Shown here piece after piece: positions 9,173 to 19,384 of a stretch of 64,000 nucleotides of DNA. The notes below the pieces were generated by a model. The model ran no database searches and was not told the origin of the DNA. It saw nothing but the letters and a program-made list of their open reading frames with translations. The stretch is taken from NCBI RefSeq assembly GCF_040703125.1, contig NZ_CP160035.1, positions 992,001-1,056,000 of the forward strand. The letters run 5' to 3'. A program made the translations under genes and the position numbers. Source of the DNA: Flavobacterium ovatum. Lineage in GTDB: Bacteria; Bacteroidota; Bacteroidia; Flavobacteriales; Flavobacteriaceae. The number at the start of each line of letters is the position of its first letter. Position 1 is the first letter of the stretch.

Positions 9173-9412
9173 TTAAAGCTTGATTTGGACTAATTCAACT
9201 TCAATTTCAGCAGCAGTCTCCACACGAATGGCAAGGTGTGAACCATTTATGTCTAAATACAATGGGTCGCCAAAAGGAGCTATTTGAAGCAATTCGACCA
9301 TATTGCCAGGCAAACAACCCATTTCGAGTAATTTTAACGGAATAACATCAATATCAAAGTCTTTGATAATTGCTTTTTCGCCTTTTTTGAGAGAATTGAT
9401 TGTGGTACGCAA
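9173..9412 (-). CDS. feoA: Ferrous iron transport protein A
   Basis: A 79-residue SH3-like FeoA domain protein with the family segments KLLEMGCLPGNMVELLQ and GDPLYLDINGSHLAIR. It supports FeoB in Fe2+ uptake at the cytoplasmic face. First gene of feoA-feoB plus the small Cys-rich protein; its stop and the feoB start are one base apart. Confidence 0.95.
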   Translation of the reverse strand: MRTTINSLKKGEKAIIKDFDIDVIPLKLLEMGCLPGNMVELLQIAPFGDPLYLDINGSHLAIRVETAAEIEVELVQIKL

Positions 9413-9438
9413 GTCTTATTTAGATTGAATTAAGATTG

Positions 9439-9467
9439 CAAAAATACATATTATAAAACGAATACAA
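9439..9467 (-). promoter_or_regulatory. Promoter of the feo operon
   Basis: Minus-strand TTG (9465-9467), 18 bases, then TATTTTTG (9439-9446) fit the flavobacterial consensus. The start codon of feoA follows about 25 bases later. A TTTAGATTGAATTAAG segment lies between promoter and gene and may be part of an iron-dependent operator, but it is not a clean palindrome. Confidence 0.5.
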
Positions 9468-9565
9468 ATGATATTTGTCATTTTTTAGCTTTTGGTATCG
9501 GTCTAAATACTGGAAATTTGGTATTGCAGTAGGTCTTTTAGAAAAATAAAATCCAGCAAGTAAAA

Positions 9566-10243
9566 TTACTTCCCTTCCTCTTGTTGACTCAAGAAATTAA
9601 TGTCTTGAATAAGTCTCTGAATATCTTCCTCTTTGGTACCGTCATAAAAACCACGAATGCGTCGTTTTTCATCAACAAGCACAAAGTTTTCGGTATGTAC
9701 CATGTCAAGTAATTCGCTAGGTTTACCCATTTTTACAGCAAGATAGGATTTGCGCGCCATGGTATAGATGTCTTTTTTGTCACCCGTTACAAGATTCCAT
9801 TTGTTGTCTTTTACACCATATTTTATGGCATATTTTTTTAAAACGGGAACACTGTCTGTTTCAGGAAAAACAGTATGTGATAGTAACTTTACTTTTGGGT
9901 TATTCAAAATTGCAGTTTGAACTTCAAATAGATTTCTAGACATTTTTGGGCAAATAGAGCCGCAAGTGGTGAAGAAAAAATCAGCCACATAAATCTTGCC
10001 TTCGTAGTCTTTTTGAGTAATAGTGTCTCCGTTTTGATTGATAAAGGAGAAGTCCGCAATGGTGTGATATTTACTCACATATTGTACAGTACTATCTACT
10101 AATTCGGGGTTCACATCAGCAGGGTTATAGATAGGTAATATTTTTTTAGGTTTCAGCGCCCCATAAAACAAAAACAAGGTTATTGCTGAAAAAATAATAA
10201 AGACTCCAAGGAAAACACGGTATTTACGGAAAAAAGAGGGCAT
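9566..10243 (-). CDS. SCO1/SenC-family protein (cytochrome oxidase copper assembly)
   Basis: A 225-residue protein with one N-terminal membrane helix (about 9-29) and a thioredoxin-fold domain. The SCO copper ligands are present: Cys94 and Cys98 in TTCGSICPKM, and His183 in MVHTENFVLVD. It is anchored to the inner membrane facing the periplasm and is expected to deliver copper to the CuA site of cytochrome oxidase or act as a thiol reductase for it. It stands alone; no oxidase genes are nearby. Confidence 0.9.
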   Translation of the reverse strand: MPSFFRKYRVFLGVFIIFSAITLFLFYGALKPKKILPIYNPADVNPELVDSTVQYVSKYHTIADFSFINQNGDTITQKDYEGKIYVADFFFTTCGSICPKMSRNLFEVQTAILNNPKVKLLSHTVFPETDSVPVLKKYAIKYGVKDNKWNLVTGDKKDIYTMARKSYLAVKMGKPSELLDMVHTENFVLVDEKRRIRGFYDGTKEEDIQRLIQDINFLSQQEEGK

Positions 10244-10301
10244 AATTTTTTTTACAAAAGTACAAAAGCAGTTCTGATAAAGATGTTATACAAATTATAA
10301 T

Positions 10302-11246
10302 TTATTTGATTAAAATATTTGTCTTTTTACGGCTTTGCCTCAAAGATTTATTAACCAAATAAAGTCCAATAAGTGTGACTCCACCACCCAAAGCAATGGA
10401 AAGCGTTAAGGATTCATCAAATATTGCCGAACCTAAAAGAATAGCAACAATAGGATTCATATAAACGTATAAGCTACTCATTTCTGGAGGAAGCTTCTGA
10501 AGTGTATAAACAAAAACCGTAAAAGTAACCAATGAACCCACAACGACTAAATAAATCACGGCATACCAAGTATTGATTGGGATGTCACTTAGACTGACGG
10601 ATGTACCCGTAGCTTCATTATAGGCGAATAGCAAAAGGCTAGAGATAAACATTTGGAAACCCAAGCTAAAATAGGGGTTATAGGTTGTTGCTTTTTTCTT
10701 GGTATGGAGAGTTCCAAATGACCAAGTAATAGTTGCTATAACAGAAAGTAGTATTCCGAGTCGAAAATCAGGGATCAAAAAATCACTCAAATGTTCATAG
10801 AAAATAATACAGATCCCTCCGAAACTAATTAAGATTCCTGTAACAGCCAATTTAGCCATTTTTTCACCTTGAAAAAACGAAATAATGACAATCCAAATAG
10901 GAAAAATAGCAGCAATGATAGCGCCTAGACCACTACTGATGTATTTTACTCCTGCTGTACTCAAACCATTACTGAAAGTGAAATTGAGTATGGCCAGAAT
11001 AATTATCGTTTTCCATTGTTTGCCTTTCGGCCAAGGACTTTTTGTTGTTAAAAAGTAGACAATATAAATCGAACCCGCCAAAAACTGACGAATGGCTACC
11101 ATTTGTATGGCAGGAATGTATCTTACACCTTCTTTGGAGGCAATCCAAGTCGTTCCCCAAAAAAAACCAACCCAAATCAAAGCCAATATGGGAAGTCCAA
11201 TAGCATTTACTTTAGAAGAAACGCCTTTTTTTAAATTTGCAAACAC
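10302..11246 (-). CDS. EamA/DMT-family transporter
   Basis: A 314-residue membrane protein with ten predicted helices in two EamA repeats (first about 18-150, second about 165-300). Members export metabolites such as amino acids; the substrate is unknown. It starts with GTG, and this codon overlaps the TAG stop of the upstream epimerase-like gene (TAGTG), so the two are translationally coupled. Confidence 0.85.
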   Translation of the reverse strand: MFANLKKGVSSKVNAIGLPILALIWVGFFWGTTWIASKEGVRYIPAIQMVAIRQFLAGSIYIVYFLTTKSPWPKGKQWKTIIILAILNFTFSNGLSTAGVKYISSGLGAIIAAIFPIWIVIISFFQGEKMAKLAVTGILISFGGICIIFYEHLSDFLIPDFRLGILLSVIATITWSFGTLHTKKKATTYNPYFSLGFQMFISSLLLFAYNEATGTSVSLSDIPINTWYAVIYLVVVGSLVTFTVFVYTLQKLPPEMSSLYVYMNPIVAILLGSAIFDESLTLSIALGGGVTLIGLYLVNKSLRQSRKKTNILIK

Positions 11247-12070
11247 TATAAATCGAGTTGTGTAAAGGTGTATTTTAGGAGGTCTATCAATTTATCCGAC
11301 AATATGGTTTTGCCAATGGACGGATTGGCCTGATTGAAAGTAGGAGGAACTAGGTTTTGTTCCAGTGCTTTCTGGGTATAATATTCTTTTCTTGAAGGAT
11401 GATTGGGAGCTACTGCATTAAATCGTTCGTTCCAACTATTTTCTTCGATTATTTTTTGAATTACACCAATACAATCGTCTAAGTGAATTAAGTTGACGGG
11501 TGCATCAGGATTGGCAACGTTTTCTTTTCCAGCCAAAAAACGAGCAGGATTTCTATCAGGACCAATCAAACCACCAAAACGCATAATGGTTGTTTGGATA
11601 GCATTATTTTCCATCAGTAAATTTTCGATCTCAAGTAACTGTTTGCCGCTTTCCGTAACAGGATTCGGTGTAGAATCTTCAGTTATCGTTGCATTGACTT
11701 CGCCATAAACAGCTGTGGAACTGATGAAAATTAGTTTTTCTACAGTTGATTTTTCGACAAAAGGCAGTAGGTTCTCTATTTTTTTGACAAATGAATTCTT
11801 GTTGGCGTCTGAGTAATCTTTATTTTTTCCTCTCAATTTGGGTGGAATAGCGATGATTAAAATTTCGCTTCCAGCAAAAAAATCGGGAATACTATTTGAA
11901 ACGAATTCTGTTTCTAGTGCAATCGAATAATGCTTAATTCCAGCATTTTCTAGTAATTCTTTTTTGTCAATAGAAGTGGTTGAGCCTTTAATCTCAAAAC
12001 CTTGTTTTAATAAAGCCTCCGCCAATGGAAGTCCTAACCATCCGCAACCTAAAATGCTTATTTGTGTCAT
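11246..12070 (-). CDS. NAD(P)-dependent epimerase/dehydratase-like protein (YeeZ type)
   Basis: Rossmann protein of 274 residues. The nucleotide motif GCGWLGLPLA is near the start, and ISSTAVYG and TTIMRFGGLIGPDRNPA follow, as in the YeeZ/SDR_a5-like atypical SDR group. I chose the ATG at 12070 (MTQISILGCG), nine codons inside the longest frame, because the extra codons precede the fold. The substrate is unknown. It is coupled by a one-base overlap to an EamA transporter. Confidence 0.8.
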   Translation of the reverse strand: MTQISILGCGWLGLPLAEALLKQGFEIKGSTTSIDKKELLENAGIKHYSIALETEFVSNSIPDFFAGSEILIIAIPPKLRGKNKDYSDANKNSFVKKIENLLPFVEKSTVEKLIFISSTAVYGEVNATITEDSTPNPVTESGKQLLEIENLLMENNAIQTTIMRFGGLIGPDRNPARFLAGKENVANPDAPVNLIHLDDCIGVIQKIIEENSWNERFNAVAPNHPSRKEYYTQKALEQNLVPPTFNQANPSIGKTILSDKLIDLLKYTFTQLDL

Positions 12071-12152
12071 CTTTACTCGAATTAATTCAGAGTACAAATT
12101 TCAATATAATTATTCGACTTTTGGAGTAATAATTTTAGTTATTAATAGCTGT

Positions 12153-12788
12153 CTAATTCAAACTAGGTGCTTCGGGGATTTTTATTTTAACTTTCATCTT
12201 TTTTAAAACTAATAAATAAAAAGAGAGAGAGGCTAAAATGATAAATAAAATAATTTCAAATTGAGCAAAAATTTTATTTCCATCGTGCAAGGTGTTGGCT
12301 GTTGTTAGTTCTGTCTTTCCTTCATCAATCTGAATTTGTGCCAATATTTCTAAGGTTTGCAAACTTTGCTCACCCAACTGCGTTATTTTTTGCCAATCTT
12401 TTTTTTGGGTTAGGGTTTTTATTATAGCGCACTGATTTTGAAAGGACTTAAACTGTTTTTTCTCTTCGGGAGTTAAAACCGTAGTTAAGTATTTTTGATC
12501 AAGGCTACTAATGTTTTGCAGTTGAGAAGTAACAAAAACTTGTTTCTCAGAATCGTCTTGATTGGTTTGGGTTGACTCTGTTTTTATTTGGTGAATCGCA
12601 TTGGTGTATTGGAAAACATAATGACTCACCATTAATCGGTCATTGTAAATCGCTTTAATGCTTTCGTTGGTTTTTCTAGAATTAAGTCCATTGAAATAAT
12701 TGCTTATTAAGAGCAAAATGGTAACAAAAATTAAAACAGCTGCCGCTTTGGTCTTTTTATTCAAATTATTTATGTCCTTCATAATCAA
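12153..12788 (-). CDS. Membrane protein with a four-helix-bundle (MCP-type) sensor domain
   Basis: 211 residues: membrane helix about 15-32, a periplasmic helical region about 35-175, a second membrane helix about 176-197, then a short basic tail (KKMKVKIKIPEAPSLN). This matches the 4HB_MCP-like ligand-binding modules of chemoreceptors and histidine kinases, but no HAMP, kinase or methyl-accepting domain follows, so it is a sensor shell without an output domain. It may work with an unlinked partner. Confidence is good for topology and low for function. Confidence 0.6.
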   Translation of the reverse strand: MIMKDINNLNKKTKAAAVLIFVTILLLISNYFNGLNSRKTNESIKAIYNDRLMVSHYVFQYTNAIHQIKTESTQTNQDDSEKQVFVTSQLQNISSLDQKYLTTVLTPEEKKQFKSFQNQCAIIKTLTQKKDWQKITQLGEQSLQTLEILAQIQIDEGKTELTTANTLHDGNKIFAQFEIILFIILASLSFYLLVLKKMKVKIKIPEAPSLN

Positions 12789-12916
12789 GAAAAATTGATT
12801 TTGAAAGATAAACCATTATTTTGAGTTATAAAAAGAGTTCCCCTATTTTAACAATTTCAAAAATTGTTTTGGATGCAGAAGTGTTATAATGGATGCCTGT
12901 TTGATTTTTTTGACCT

Positions 12917-12956
12917 AAAAAAAGTTTATTGAAACGAATTTCAATAAACTTTTTTA
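12917..12956. terminator. Strong, nearly symmetric terminator
   Basis: Arms AAAAAAAGTTTATTGAAA and TTTCAATAAACTTTTTT flank the loop CGAA. It lies downstream of the pyruvate carboxylase gene and works with A/T runs on both sides. Confidence 0.85.
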
Positions 12957-13009
12957 ATCATTATTTTTATAATGATTTGAACTATTGCTAAGTTTTTTGA
13001 TCCTTAAAC

Positions 13010-16000
13010 TTAATTCAATTCAATAATCAAATCATCAGAATTCACCATCGTTCCTGCCATTAGCACTATGTTTTTAATTGTTGTGTTTTCAGTTGCAGTA
13101 ATTGTAGTTTCCATTTTCATGGCTTCAATAATAAATAGTGGTTGGTTTTTTACTATTTTTTCTCCTGATTTTACAAAAATAGTTGACAACAATCCTTGTA
13201 GTGGAGTACCAATTTGCGAGACATTGTTCTTATCTGCTTTTACATTTCTGCGGGTTTCTACTTTTATAGATTCATCCTTAACTTCAATAATTCGTCCTTG
13301 CCCATTTACTTTAAAATATACCGTTACCATTCCTTCAGTATTTGGTGTTCCAATAGATTCTAAAGTAACTAATAAGGCTTTTCCTTTGTCAATTTCAACA
13401 GTAATCTCTTCTCCAATTTCCATTCCGTAAAAGAAATTTTTGGTTGGTAGCTGGGTTAGATTATCGTATTTTAAATGTTTGTTGTAGGCCTCTGTAAATA
13501 CTTTTGGATATAATTTATAGGATAGAAAGTCAGTGAAATCGATACTTCTTCCTAAATCATTTTCAAATATTTTTTTGAATTCGTCATATTCTTTTTCAAA
13601 ATCCACTGGTGGAATATGGTCATTTGGCCTATCTGTAAATGGCTTTTGGTCTTTTAGAATTAATTTTTGTAATTTTTCTGGAAATCCATTTACAGGCTGA
13701 CCTAAATCACCTTTGAAGAAACTCACTACCGATTGAGGAAAAGAAATAGTATCACCTCTTTCTAGCACATCATTTATCGTTAAATTATTGCTGACTAGGT
13801 ATTGAGCCATATCTCCAACCACCTTAGAACTTGGTGTAACCTTTATAATATTGCCAAATAAGGTATTTACCTCGGCATACATTTTTGTAATTTCATGAAA
13901 ACGGTCTTCTAAACCTAGCGATTGTGCTTGTGGTTTTAAGTTGGAATATTGTCCACCAGGAATTTCATGTTTGAAGACTTCGCCTGAACCAGATTTTAGC
14001 CCAGACTCAAAAGGATAATAATACTCTCTTACGGTTTCCCAATAATTTGAATATTCGTTTAAAGAGTCGATATTAATAGGATTGTCACGCTCACTAAATT
14101 TCATCATTTCAACAATTGAGTTGAAGTTTGGTTGTGATGTCAATCCAGACATACCGCCTAGAGCAACATCTACCACATCTACACCAGCCTCAATAGCTTT
14201 CAAATAGGTTGCGGCTTGTATCGACGAGGTGTCGTGGGTATGCAAATGAATAGGGATATTTAATTCGGACTTTAATGCTGTTATTAATTCTGTTGCGGCA
14301 TACGGTTTTAATAAACCTGCCATGTCTTTAATTCCTAAAATATGGGCACCTGAATTTTCTATTTCTTTGGCTAAATCAATGTAATATTTTAAGTTGTATT
14401 TTGTGTTTCTGATATCCAAAATATCTCCTGTGTAACAGATGGAACCTTCTGCTAAACCTTGTGTTCTGGTTCTAATTTGCTCGATACATGGGGCAATAGA
14501 TTTCATCCAATTTAAAGAATCAAAAACCCTAAATAAATCGATTCCGTTTTCCGCAGATTCTTCTACAAATCTACCAATTAAATTATCTGAATAAGCTGTG
14601 TAACCAACTCCATTAGAACCTCTAATGAGCATTTGCAACAAGACATTTGGCATTTTTTCTCTAAGCAACTTTAGTCGTTCCCAAGGATTTTCTTGTAAAT
14701 AACGCAAACAAACATCAAAAGTGGCTCCTCCCCAAACTTCCATACTGAAAATATCTGAATTATTTTTGGCATATCCCTCCGCTACTTGCAGCATATCAAA
14801 AGTACGCATTCTTGTAGCCAGTAAACTTTGATGCGCATCCCGCATAGTGGTATCTGTAAAATGAATTTTTTTCTCATTTTTTAACCATTGCGAAAATTTT
14901 TCAGGCCCCAATTCGGTTAATAAATCTTTGGTTCCCTTTGGGTATGCCGCGTCTGCATCAAAAACTGGAACTTTTGGTTTTATAAATATTTTTGTTTTGT
15001 CTATTTTCTTAACATCAGGATTTCCGTTTATAGTGATATCTGCTAAATAGGTAATCATTTTATTTGCCCTGTTCCTAGGTGCTTTGAAAATGAATAAATC
15101 GGGGTTTGATTTTATAAAGTTAACCGTGATGGCTCCTTTTTTGAAAGTATCATGTTTTAAAATATTTTCCAAAAATGGCATATTTGTTTTTACACCTCTA
15201 ATTCTAAATTCCCTTAAAGCTCTTCTTATTTTTCTGGATGCTCCGTCTAAGGTTCTGCTATTTGCGGTGACTTTTACTAACATAGAGTCAAAGAAAGGTG
15301 AAATGGTAACCCCTTGATAAACACTTCCTGCATCTAAACGAATTCCGAAGCCAGAAGCACTTCTATAAGTAGAAATTGTTCCGAAATCAGGTTTAAAATC
15401 GTTTTGTGGATCTTCAGTTGTGATTCTACATTGTAATGCGTAGCCCGTAATTTTAATTGTTTCTTGATTTGGGATTTTTATTTGTGGGTCTTCTAATTTG
15501 TAATTACCAGCAATAAACAGCTGAGTTTTCACCAAATCTATATTGGTGACAACCTCTGTTACGGTATGCTCTACTTGGATTCTAGGATTTACTTCAATAA
15601 AGTAAATAGAGTCATCATCATCGACTAGAAACTCTACAGTTCCAATATTATTATAATTTACAGCTTTACAAATTTTGGTTGCATAATTGTACAGCGCCTC
15701 TTTTGTTTCTTCTTTTAAACCAAACGAGGGAGCAAATTCTATTACCTTCTGATAACGTCGTTGTACAGAACAATCTCTTTCGTATAAATGAACTGTATTT
15801 CCATAATTATCTGCTACAATTTGTACTTCTATATGTTTTGGATTTTCTACAAATTTTTCTAGAAAAACGGTATCATCCCCAAAAGCATTTAAGGCTTCTC
15901 TTTTACTTTCGTTGTATGCCTTGTTTAATTCTTCTTCATCTCTAATGACGCGCATTCCTCTTCCACCACCACCAGAAGCAGCTTTTAGCATTAGCGGATA

Positions 16001-16462
16001 TCCAATGAGAGTTGCCTCAGAAAGTGCAATATTTATATCGTCTAAAGGTTTTTCGTTACTTCTTATTATAGGGATATTATTTTCAATTGCTACTTTTTTA
16101 GCGGCAATTTTATCTCCAAGAGATTTTAAAACAGATACTTTTGGACCTACAAAAATGATGTTGTTATCTTGACATTTTTGTGCAAAATCTGCATTTTCAG
16201 ATAAAAATCCATAACCAGGATGTATAGCATCTACATTATTTTCTAACGCTACTTTTATAATAGTATCAATATCTAAATAAGGTTTTAGTGGTTGATTGTC
16301 TTCGCCAATTTGATAAGATTCATCAGCTTTGTATCTGTGTAAAGAATATCTGTCCTCATAGGTGTAAATACCAACAGTTTTGATATTAATCTCTGTACAA
16401 GCTCTGAATATTCTAATTGCAATTTCGCCTCTATTAGCTACAAGAACCTTTTTAATTTTCAT
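13010..16462 (-). CDS. pyc: Pyruvate carboxylase
   Basis: A 1150-residue single-chain enzyme. Biotin carboxylase domain 1 to about 455 (ANRGEIAIRIFRA at the start, ATP-grasp GGGGRGMR near 164-171), pyruvate carboxyltransferase domain about 530-800 (TTMRDAHQSLLATRMRT), PYC_OADA allosteric region, and a C-terminal biotinyl domain with EAMKMET, the biotinylated Lys near 1116. It makes oxaloacetate from pyruvate and bicarbonate with ATP, feeding the TCA cycle and gluconeogenesis. Length and domain order are normal. It is monocistronic. Confidence 0.97.
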   Translation of the reverse strand: MKIKKVLVANRGEIAIRIFRACTEINIKTVGIYTYEDRYSLHRYKADESYQIGEDNQPLKPYLDIDTIIKVALENNVDAIHPGYGFLSENADFAQKCQDNNIIFVGPKVSVLKSLGDKIAAKKVAIENNIPIIRSNEKPLDDINIALSEATLIGYPLMLKAASGGGGRGMRVIRDEEELNKAYNESKREALNAFGDDTVFLEKFVENPKHIEVQIVADNYGNTVHLYERDCSVQRRYQKVIEFAPSFGLKEETKEALYNYATKICKAVNYNNIGTVEFLVDDDDSIYFIEVNPRIQVEHTVTEVVTNIDLVKTQLFIAGNYKLEDPQIKIPNQETIKITGYALQCRITTEDPQNDFKPDFGTISTYRSASGFGIRLDAGSVYQGVTISPFFDSMLVKVTANSRTLDGASRKIRRALREFRIRGVKTNMPFLENILKHDTFKKGAITVNFIKSNPDLFIFKAPRNRANKMITYLADITINGNPDVKKIDKTKIFIKPKVPVFDADAAYPKGTKDLLTELGPEKFSQWLKNEKKIHFTDTTMRDAHQSLLATRMRTFDMLQVAEGYAKNNSDIFSMEVWGGATFDVCLRYLQENPWERLKLLREKMPNVLLQMLIRGSNGVGYTAYSDNLIGRFVEESAENGIDLFRVFDSLNWMKSIAPCIEQIRTRTQGLAEGSICYTGDILDIRNTKYNLKYYIDLAKEIENSGAHILGIKDMAGLLKPYAATELITALKSELNIPIHLHTHDTSSIQAATYLKAIEAGVDVVDVALGGMSGLTSQPNFNSIVEMMKFSERDNPINIDSLNEYSNYWETVREYYYPFESGLKSGSGEVFKHEIPGGQYSNLKPQAQSLGLEDRFHEITKMYAEVNTLFGNIIKVTPSSKVVGDMAQYLVSNNLTINDVLERGDTISFPQSVVSFFKGDLGQPVNGFPEKLQKLILKDQKPFTDRPNDHIPPVDFEKEYDEFKKIFENDLGRSIDFTDFLSYKLYPKVFTEAYNKHLKYDNLTQLPTKNFFYGMEIGEEITVEIDKGKALLVTLESIGTPNTEGMVTVYFKVNGQGRIIEVKDESIKVETRRNVKADKNNVSQIGTPLQGLLSTIFVKSGEKIVKNQPLFIIEAMKMETTITATENTTIKNIVLMAGTMVNSDDLIIELN

Positions 16463-16638
16463 ATCTTATCTTGGGTATTGATTAGTGAATGTTTGACTTT
16501 CAATTTACGAAATACAATTAGACCAACTTGTTTATTATTTAAAAATAATTATAATCGGATAAACAGAAATATGAATTTTTAAATATATTCAAGTATTAGA
16601 TAGCAATTTTACTCAATGTCGAGAAGCTTTGAATTTTG

Positions 16639-19026
16639 CTACAAACCGGAAGGTGTTACAACTGGTTTTGCTATAGAATCGTTTATTACAGTTTCAGAGC
16701 TGGTACTAGGTATTTCGACTTGTTCAAGATTTGGCTTGATAGTTTGTTTTATACAAACTGCATCTGTTAATACAAACGGTGTAGGCATCATCCAATCAGC
16801 TCTTGGTTGAATATTGAATAATGGATTTTGCAATAAATCAAATGAACTTTCTAATAATTGCATGTCAAATGTGGTCGCTCTATTAAGGACAAATTCCATT
16901 TCTAGTGGTTGATTGTTGACTACATAATAACTTAGGATTTTTTTGCCATTGCGGTTTAACTTGTTGCTGGTTTGTTCTAGTTGTACCGCTCCATTGGCTT
17001 TAAAATGATAAAAGTCCATTTTTTCATTAGCGAAAATATCATAACGGTTTACGTTTCGGTTTGGAGTAATTCTGATTTTAAGATAGTGTAAATTCCCTGC
17101 TATGCTATCTTTTACGAAACGTATAGACGGGATGGGAATCGATTTTACAGTTGTTTCAGTAGCGTAAGTAAAGTAACTATTGTATTTGCTGAATAAAGGG
17201 ATTTCTTTTTCTAATTGGGTTGTTTTAGGGTTGTTGCCTAAATAGGTTTTTGTCCAATCATCTAGGTTTTTGTCATAAGTAACCCAAGTGGCTTTATCCT
17301 CGTCGGCATCATAAATATATACTAAGCTGTTGGATTTTGCTTTGCCTTTTTCATATCCTGATTGGTAATGCGCTTTCGCAAAAAAGCCAATGGCAACGAC
17401 CAAAAATGCAATCGCCCAAAATCCTTTTTTGGGAAAAGGCCCGAAAATTGGTAAAAGTAATCCAAACAATAAAACCGTGAGTACCATACTTCCAAAAAGA
17501 ATCTTGAGTCCCAAACCAATTGGAAATAAATAAATAAAAGGAGCAATAAGTAGCAAAGCGGGTAAGCTCATGACCAAATTAAACCAATGATTATTTTGTT
17601 GGCTAATGATAAAATAAGCAAATATAAAAAGTCCGAAATAAACAGGGAGGATTAAAAACCCAGCACCTTCTAGGAAATAAGCAATTCCGCCGTTAATCAA
17701 TAACCAAAAGAAAAGTGGCGCAACCGAATTACTAACAGTTACTTTTTTGGCTGAGAAAAAGTGATAAAACGTCATGCAAATTGCCAAAGTCAAAAATACA
17801 AATGCTGCTATATAATCATGACCGTTATAGGTAAAACCATTCAGTAAATCTTTATATTGTGGATAAAAGGAAAGAAGTGTTTTCCATCCGAAAAAAGTAA
17901 TCAATCCCGAAAAAATAAGACTGGCTGTAAAAGGAATAAATCCTTTGGCAATGGTTTTGAAATCAAGAATTTTTTTGGCAAGTCCAAAGAATATTAAAAT
18001 AAAAAATAATCCGATGGCGATAAACAACATGGGTTTTACCCAATCAAAAGGATAATGTATAAAAGCAAATGGAACGGTAAAATAAACCTCGTCATTTAGC
18101 GATTGTGTAGCGTTTAAATTGGCATTCGAAAAATAATGAAACAATGGTAAAAGGTATGAGCCTTGATGCGCTAAAGTGTTTTTATTCAAATGTGCACTGT
18201 CATCCTGAGCGGTATGATAGTTATAATGTCCGTCAATGAAAGCAAAATTCAACCCTTGTATGTTTCCTTCTTTTCTAAAAACCGTTAGATCTGTATCATT
18301 TGGGAGCATTTTGTAAATGCTATACATCAAGGAATTGGAAACTGCAAAGGGCACGCCAGCATTAGCAAATTCATTCACCAAACCAGCATTTCCGTTATTG
18401 GTTTCCATCAACATATAACTTGGACCAGAGGTTCCTCTGGCTTCAAAGTTGAGAGCTAATCCTATTTCTTTGGCCCATTGATGTTGTGTTACAAAAAGTG
18501 CTGCTCCGTTCAATCCCAGTTCTTCCGCATCTGAAAACAGAATGATAATATCGTTTTTATGTGTTTTTTTAGCATGTAAAAAAGCACGAACGCTTTCTAA
18601 AATGGTCGCTACTCCTGACCCTGCATCGCTCGCTCCAAAGGAAGCCGAATGTGGTGCACTATCGTAATGAGTAAGCAAGAGTAAAGCTTTAGTTGGTTTT
18701 GTGCCTTTTATTCGGGCTAAAATATTTTTAGAATAGACTAGGTTTCCCCAATCAGTCAAAGTAAAACCTTCTTGTAAACTGGTTTCTAATCCCAGTTTTT
18801 GAAGTTCTCTTTGCAGCTGTTGCGCGACTACTTCATGATTTTTTGACGTTACATAATGAGGTTGTTTCGAAAGTGTTTCTACATGTGCAAAAGCCCTATT
18901 GGTCGAAAATTCATTTAAAGGCACCTCTGATTCGGTGCTCCATTGTGGCATCATGGTAAAATAACTCATCCCTAAAACTACCAATAGGAACAATAGTGCG
19001 ATAAGAGAGGAGTACTTTTTTATCAT
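16639..19026 (-). CDS. M28-family membrane zinc aminopeptidase
   Basis: A 795-residue protein. One N-terminal membrane helix (6-25), then an M28 peptidase domain with zinc ligands visible in LTHYDS (His120), ASDAGSG (Asp134), FSDAEELG (Glu168/169), NFEARG and YNYHTAQDD. From about 325 to 570 there are about eight further membrane helices, and the C-terminal 220 residues form a soluble domain. The layout resembles vacuolar or ER M28 membrane proteases. The catalytic domain should face the periplasm and cleave N-terminal residues from peptides. Confidence 0.87.
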   Translation of the reverse strand: MIKKYSSLIALLFLLVVLGMSYFTMMPQWSTESEVPLNEFSTNRAFAHVETLSKQPHYVTSKNHEVVAQQLQRELQKLGLETSLQEGFTLTDWGNLVYSKNILARIKGTKPTKALLLLTHYDSAPHSASFGASDAGSGVATILESVRAFLHAKKTHKNDIIILFSDAEELGLNGAALFVTQHQWAKEIGLALNFEARGTSGPSYMLMETNNGNAGLVNEFANAGVPFAVSNSLMYSIYKMLPNDTDLTVFRKEGNIQGLNFAFIDGHYNYHTAQDDSAHLNKNTLAHQGSYLLPLFHYFSNANLNATQSLNDEVYFTVPFAFIHYPFDWVKPMLFIAIGLFFILIFFGLAKKILDFKTIAKGFIPFTASLIFSGLITFFGWKTLLSFYPQYKDLLNGFTYNGHDYIAAFVFLTLAICMTFYHFFSAKKVTVSNSVAPLFFWLLINGGIAYFLEGAGFLILPVYFGLFIFAYFIISQQNNHWFNLVMSLPALLLIAPFIYLFPIGLGLKILFGSMVLTVLLFGLLLPIFGPFPKKGFWAIAFLVVAIGFFAKAHYQSGYEKGKAKSNSLVYIYDADEDKATWVTYDKNLDDWTKTYLGNNPKTTQLEKEIPLFSKYNSYFTYATETTVKSIPIPSIRFVKDSIAGNLHYLKIRITPNRNVNRYDIFANEKMDFYHFKANGAVQLEQTSNKLNRNGKKILSYYVVNNQPLEMEFVLNRATTFDMQLLESSFDLLQNPLFNIQPRADWMMPTPFVLTDAVCIKQTIKPNLEQVEIPSTSSETVINDSIAKPVVTPSGL

Positions 19027-19036
19027 GATGTTGGTA

Positions 19037-19384
19037 TTAAATGTCTTTTTTGACTAACATGTAAAAATCATTATCTAGTAACAGATAACCTTGATCGTAC
19101 AAAAAATAGTAAGTATTTCCAGTTTTAGTTTTTAGAATATTGGTAAAAAAATCAAAATCAAATCCCAAACTCAATAGTTTAGTTTTGGTTGTCTTTGATT
19201 TTCCATCTGTATTCAAACTAGAGAGGATACGATAGTTTTTGCGCAACTTATTGTTAATGTTGCGCATATAATTGTTACTGTCTTTATTAATCTTATTATT
19301 ATAAGCATTGCGACAGCCGTCACTACAGAACTTCTTGTCCTCACGACCTATTATTTTTTCACCACATTCTAAGCAAGTCTTCAT
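19037..19384 (-). CDS. Small zinc-ribbon protein (DUF2116-like)
   Basis: 115 residues. The N-terminal 27 residues hold a four-Cys zinc ribbon, CLECGE...KFCSDGCR, followed by a basic helical stretch and a C-terminal domain of unknown fold. The four last bases of the upstream fusion gene overlap its start (ATGA), so translation is coupled. It may bind RNA, DNA or a partner protein; nothing further is visible. Confidence 0.7.
   Translation of the reverse strand: MKTCLECGEKIIGREDKKFCSDGCRNAYNNKINKDSNNYMRNINNKLRKNYRILSSLNTDGKSKTTKTKLLSLGFDFDFFTNILKTKTGNTYYFLYDQGYLLLDNDFYMLVKKDI

Noticed and set aside
9419..9436. TTTAGATTGAATTAAG as a DtxR/Fur operator in the feo leader
   Set aside because: Only one half resembles the TTTAG-N6-CTAAA palindrome; without a second arm it is not separable from AT-rich background.
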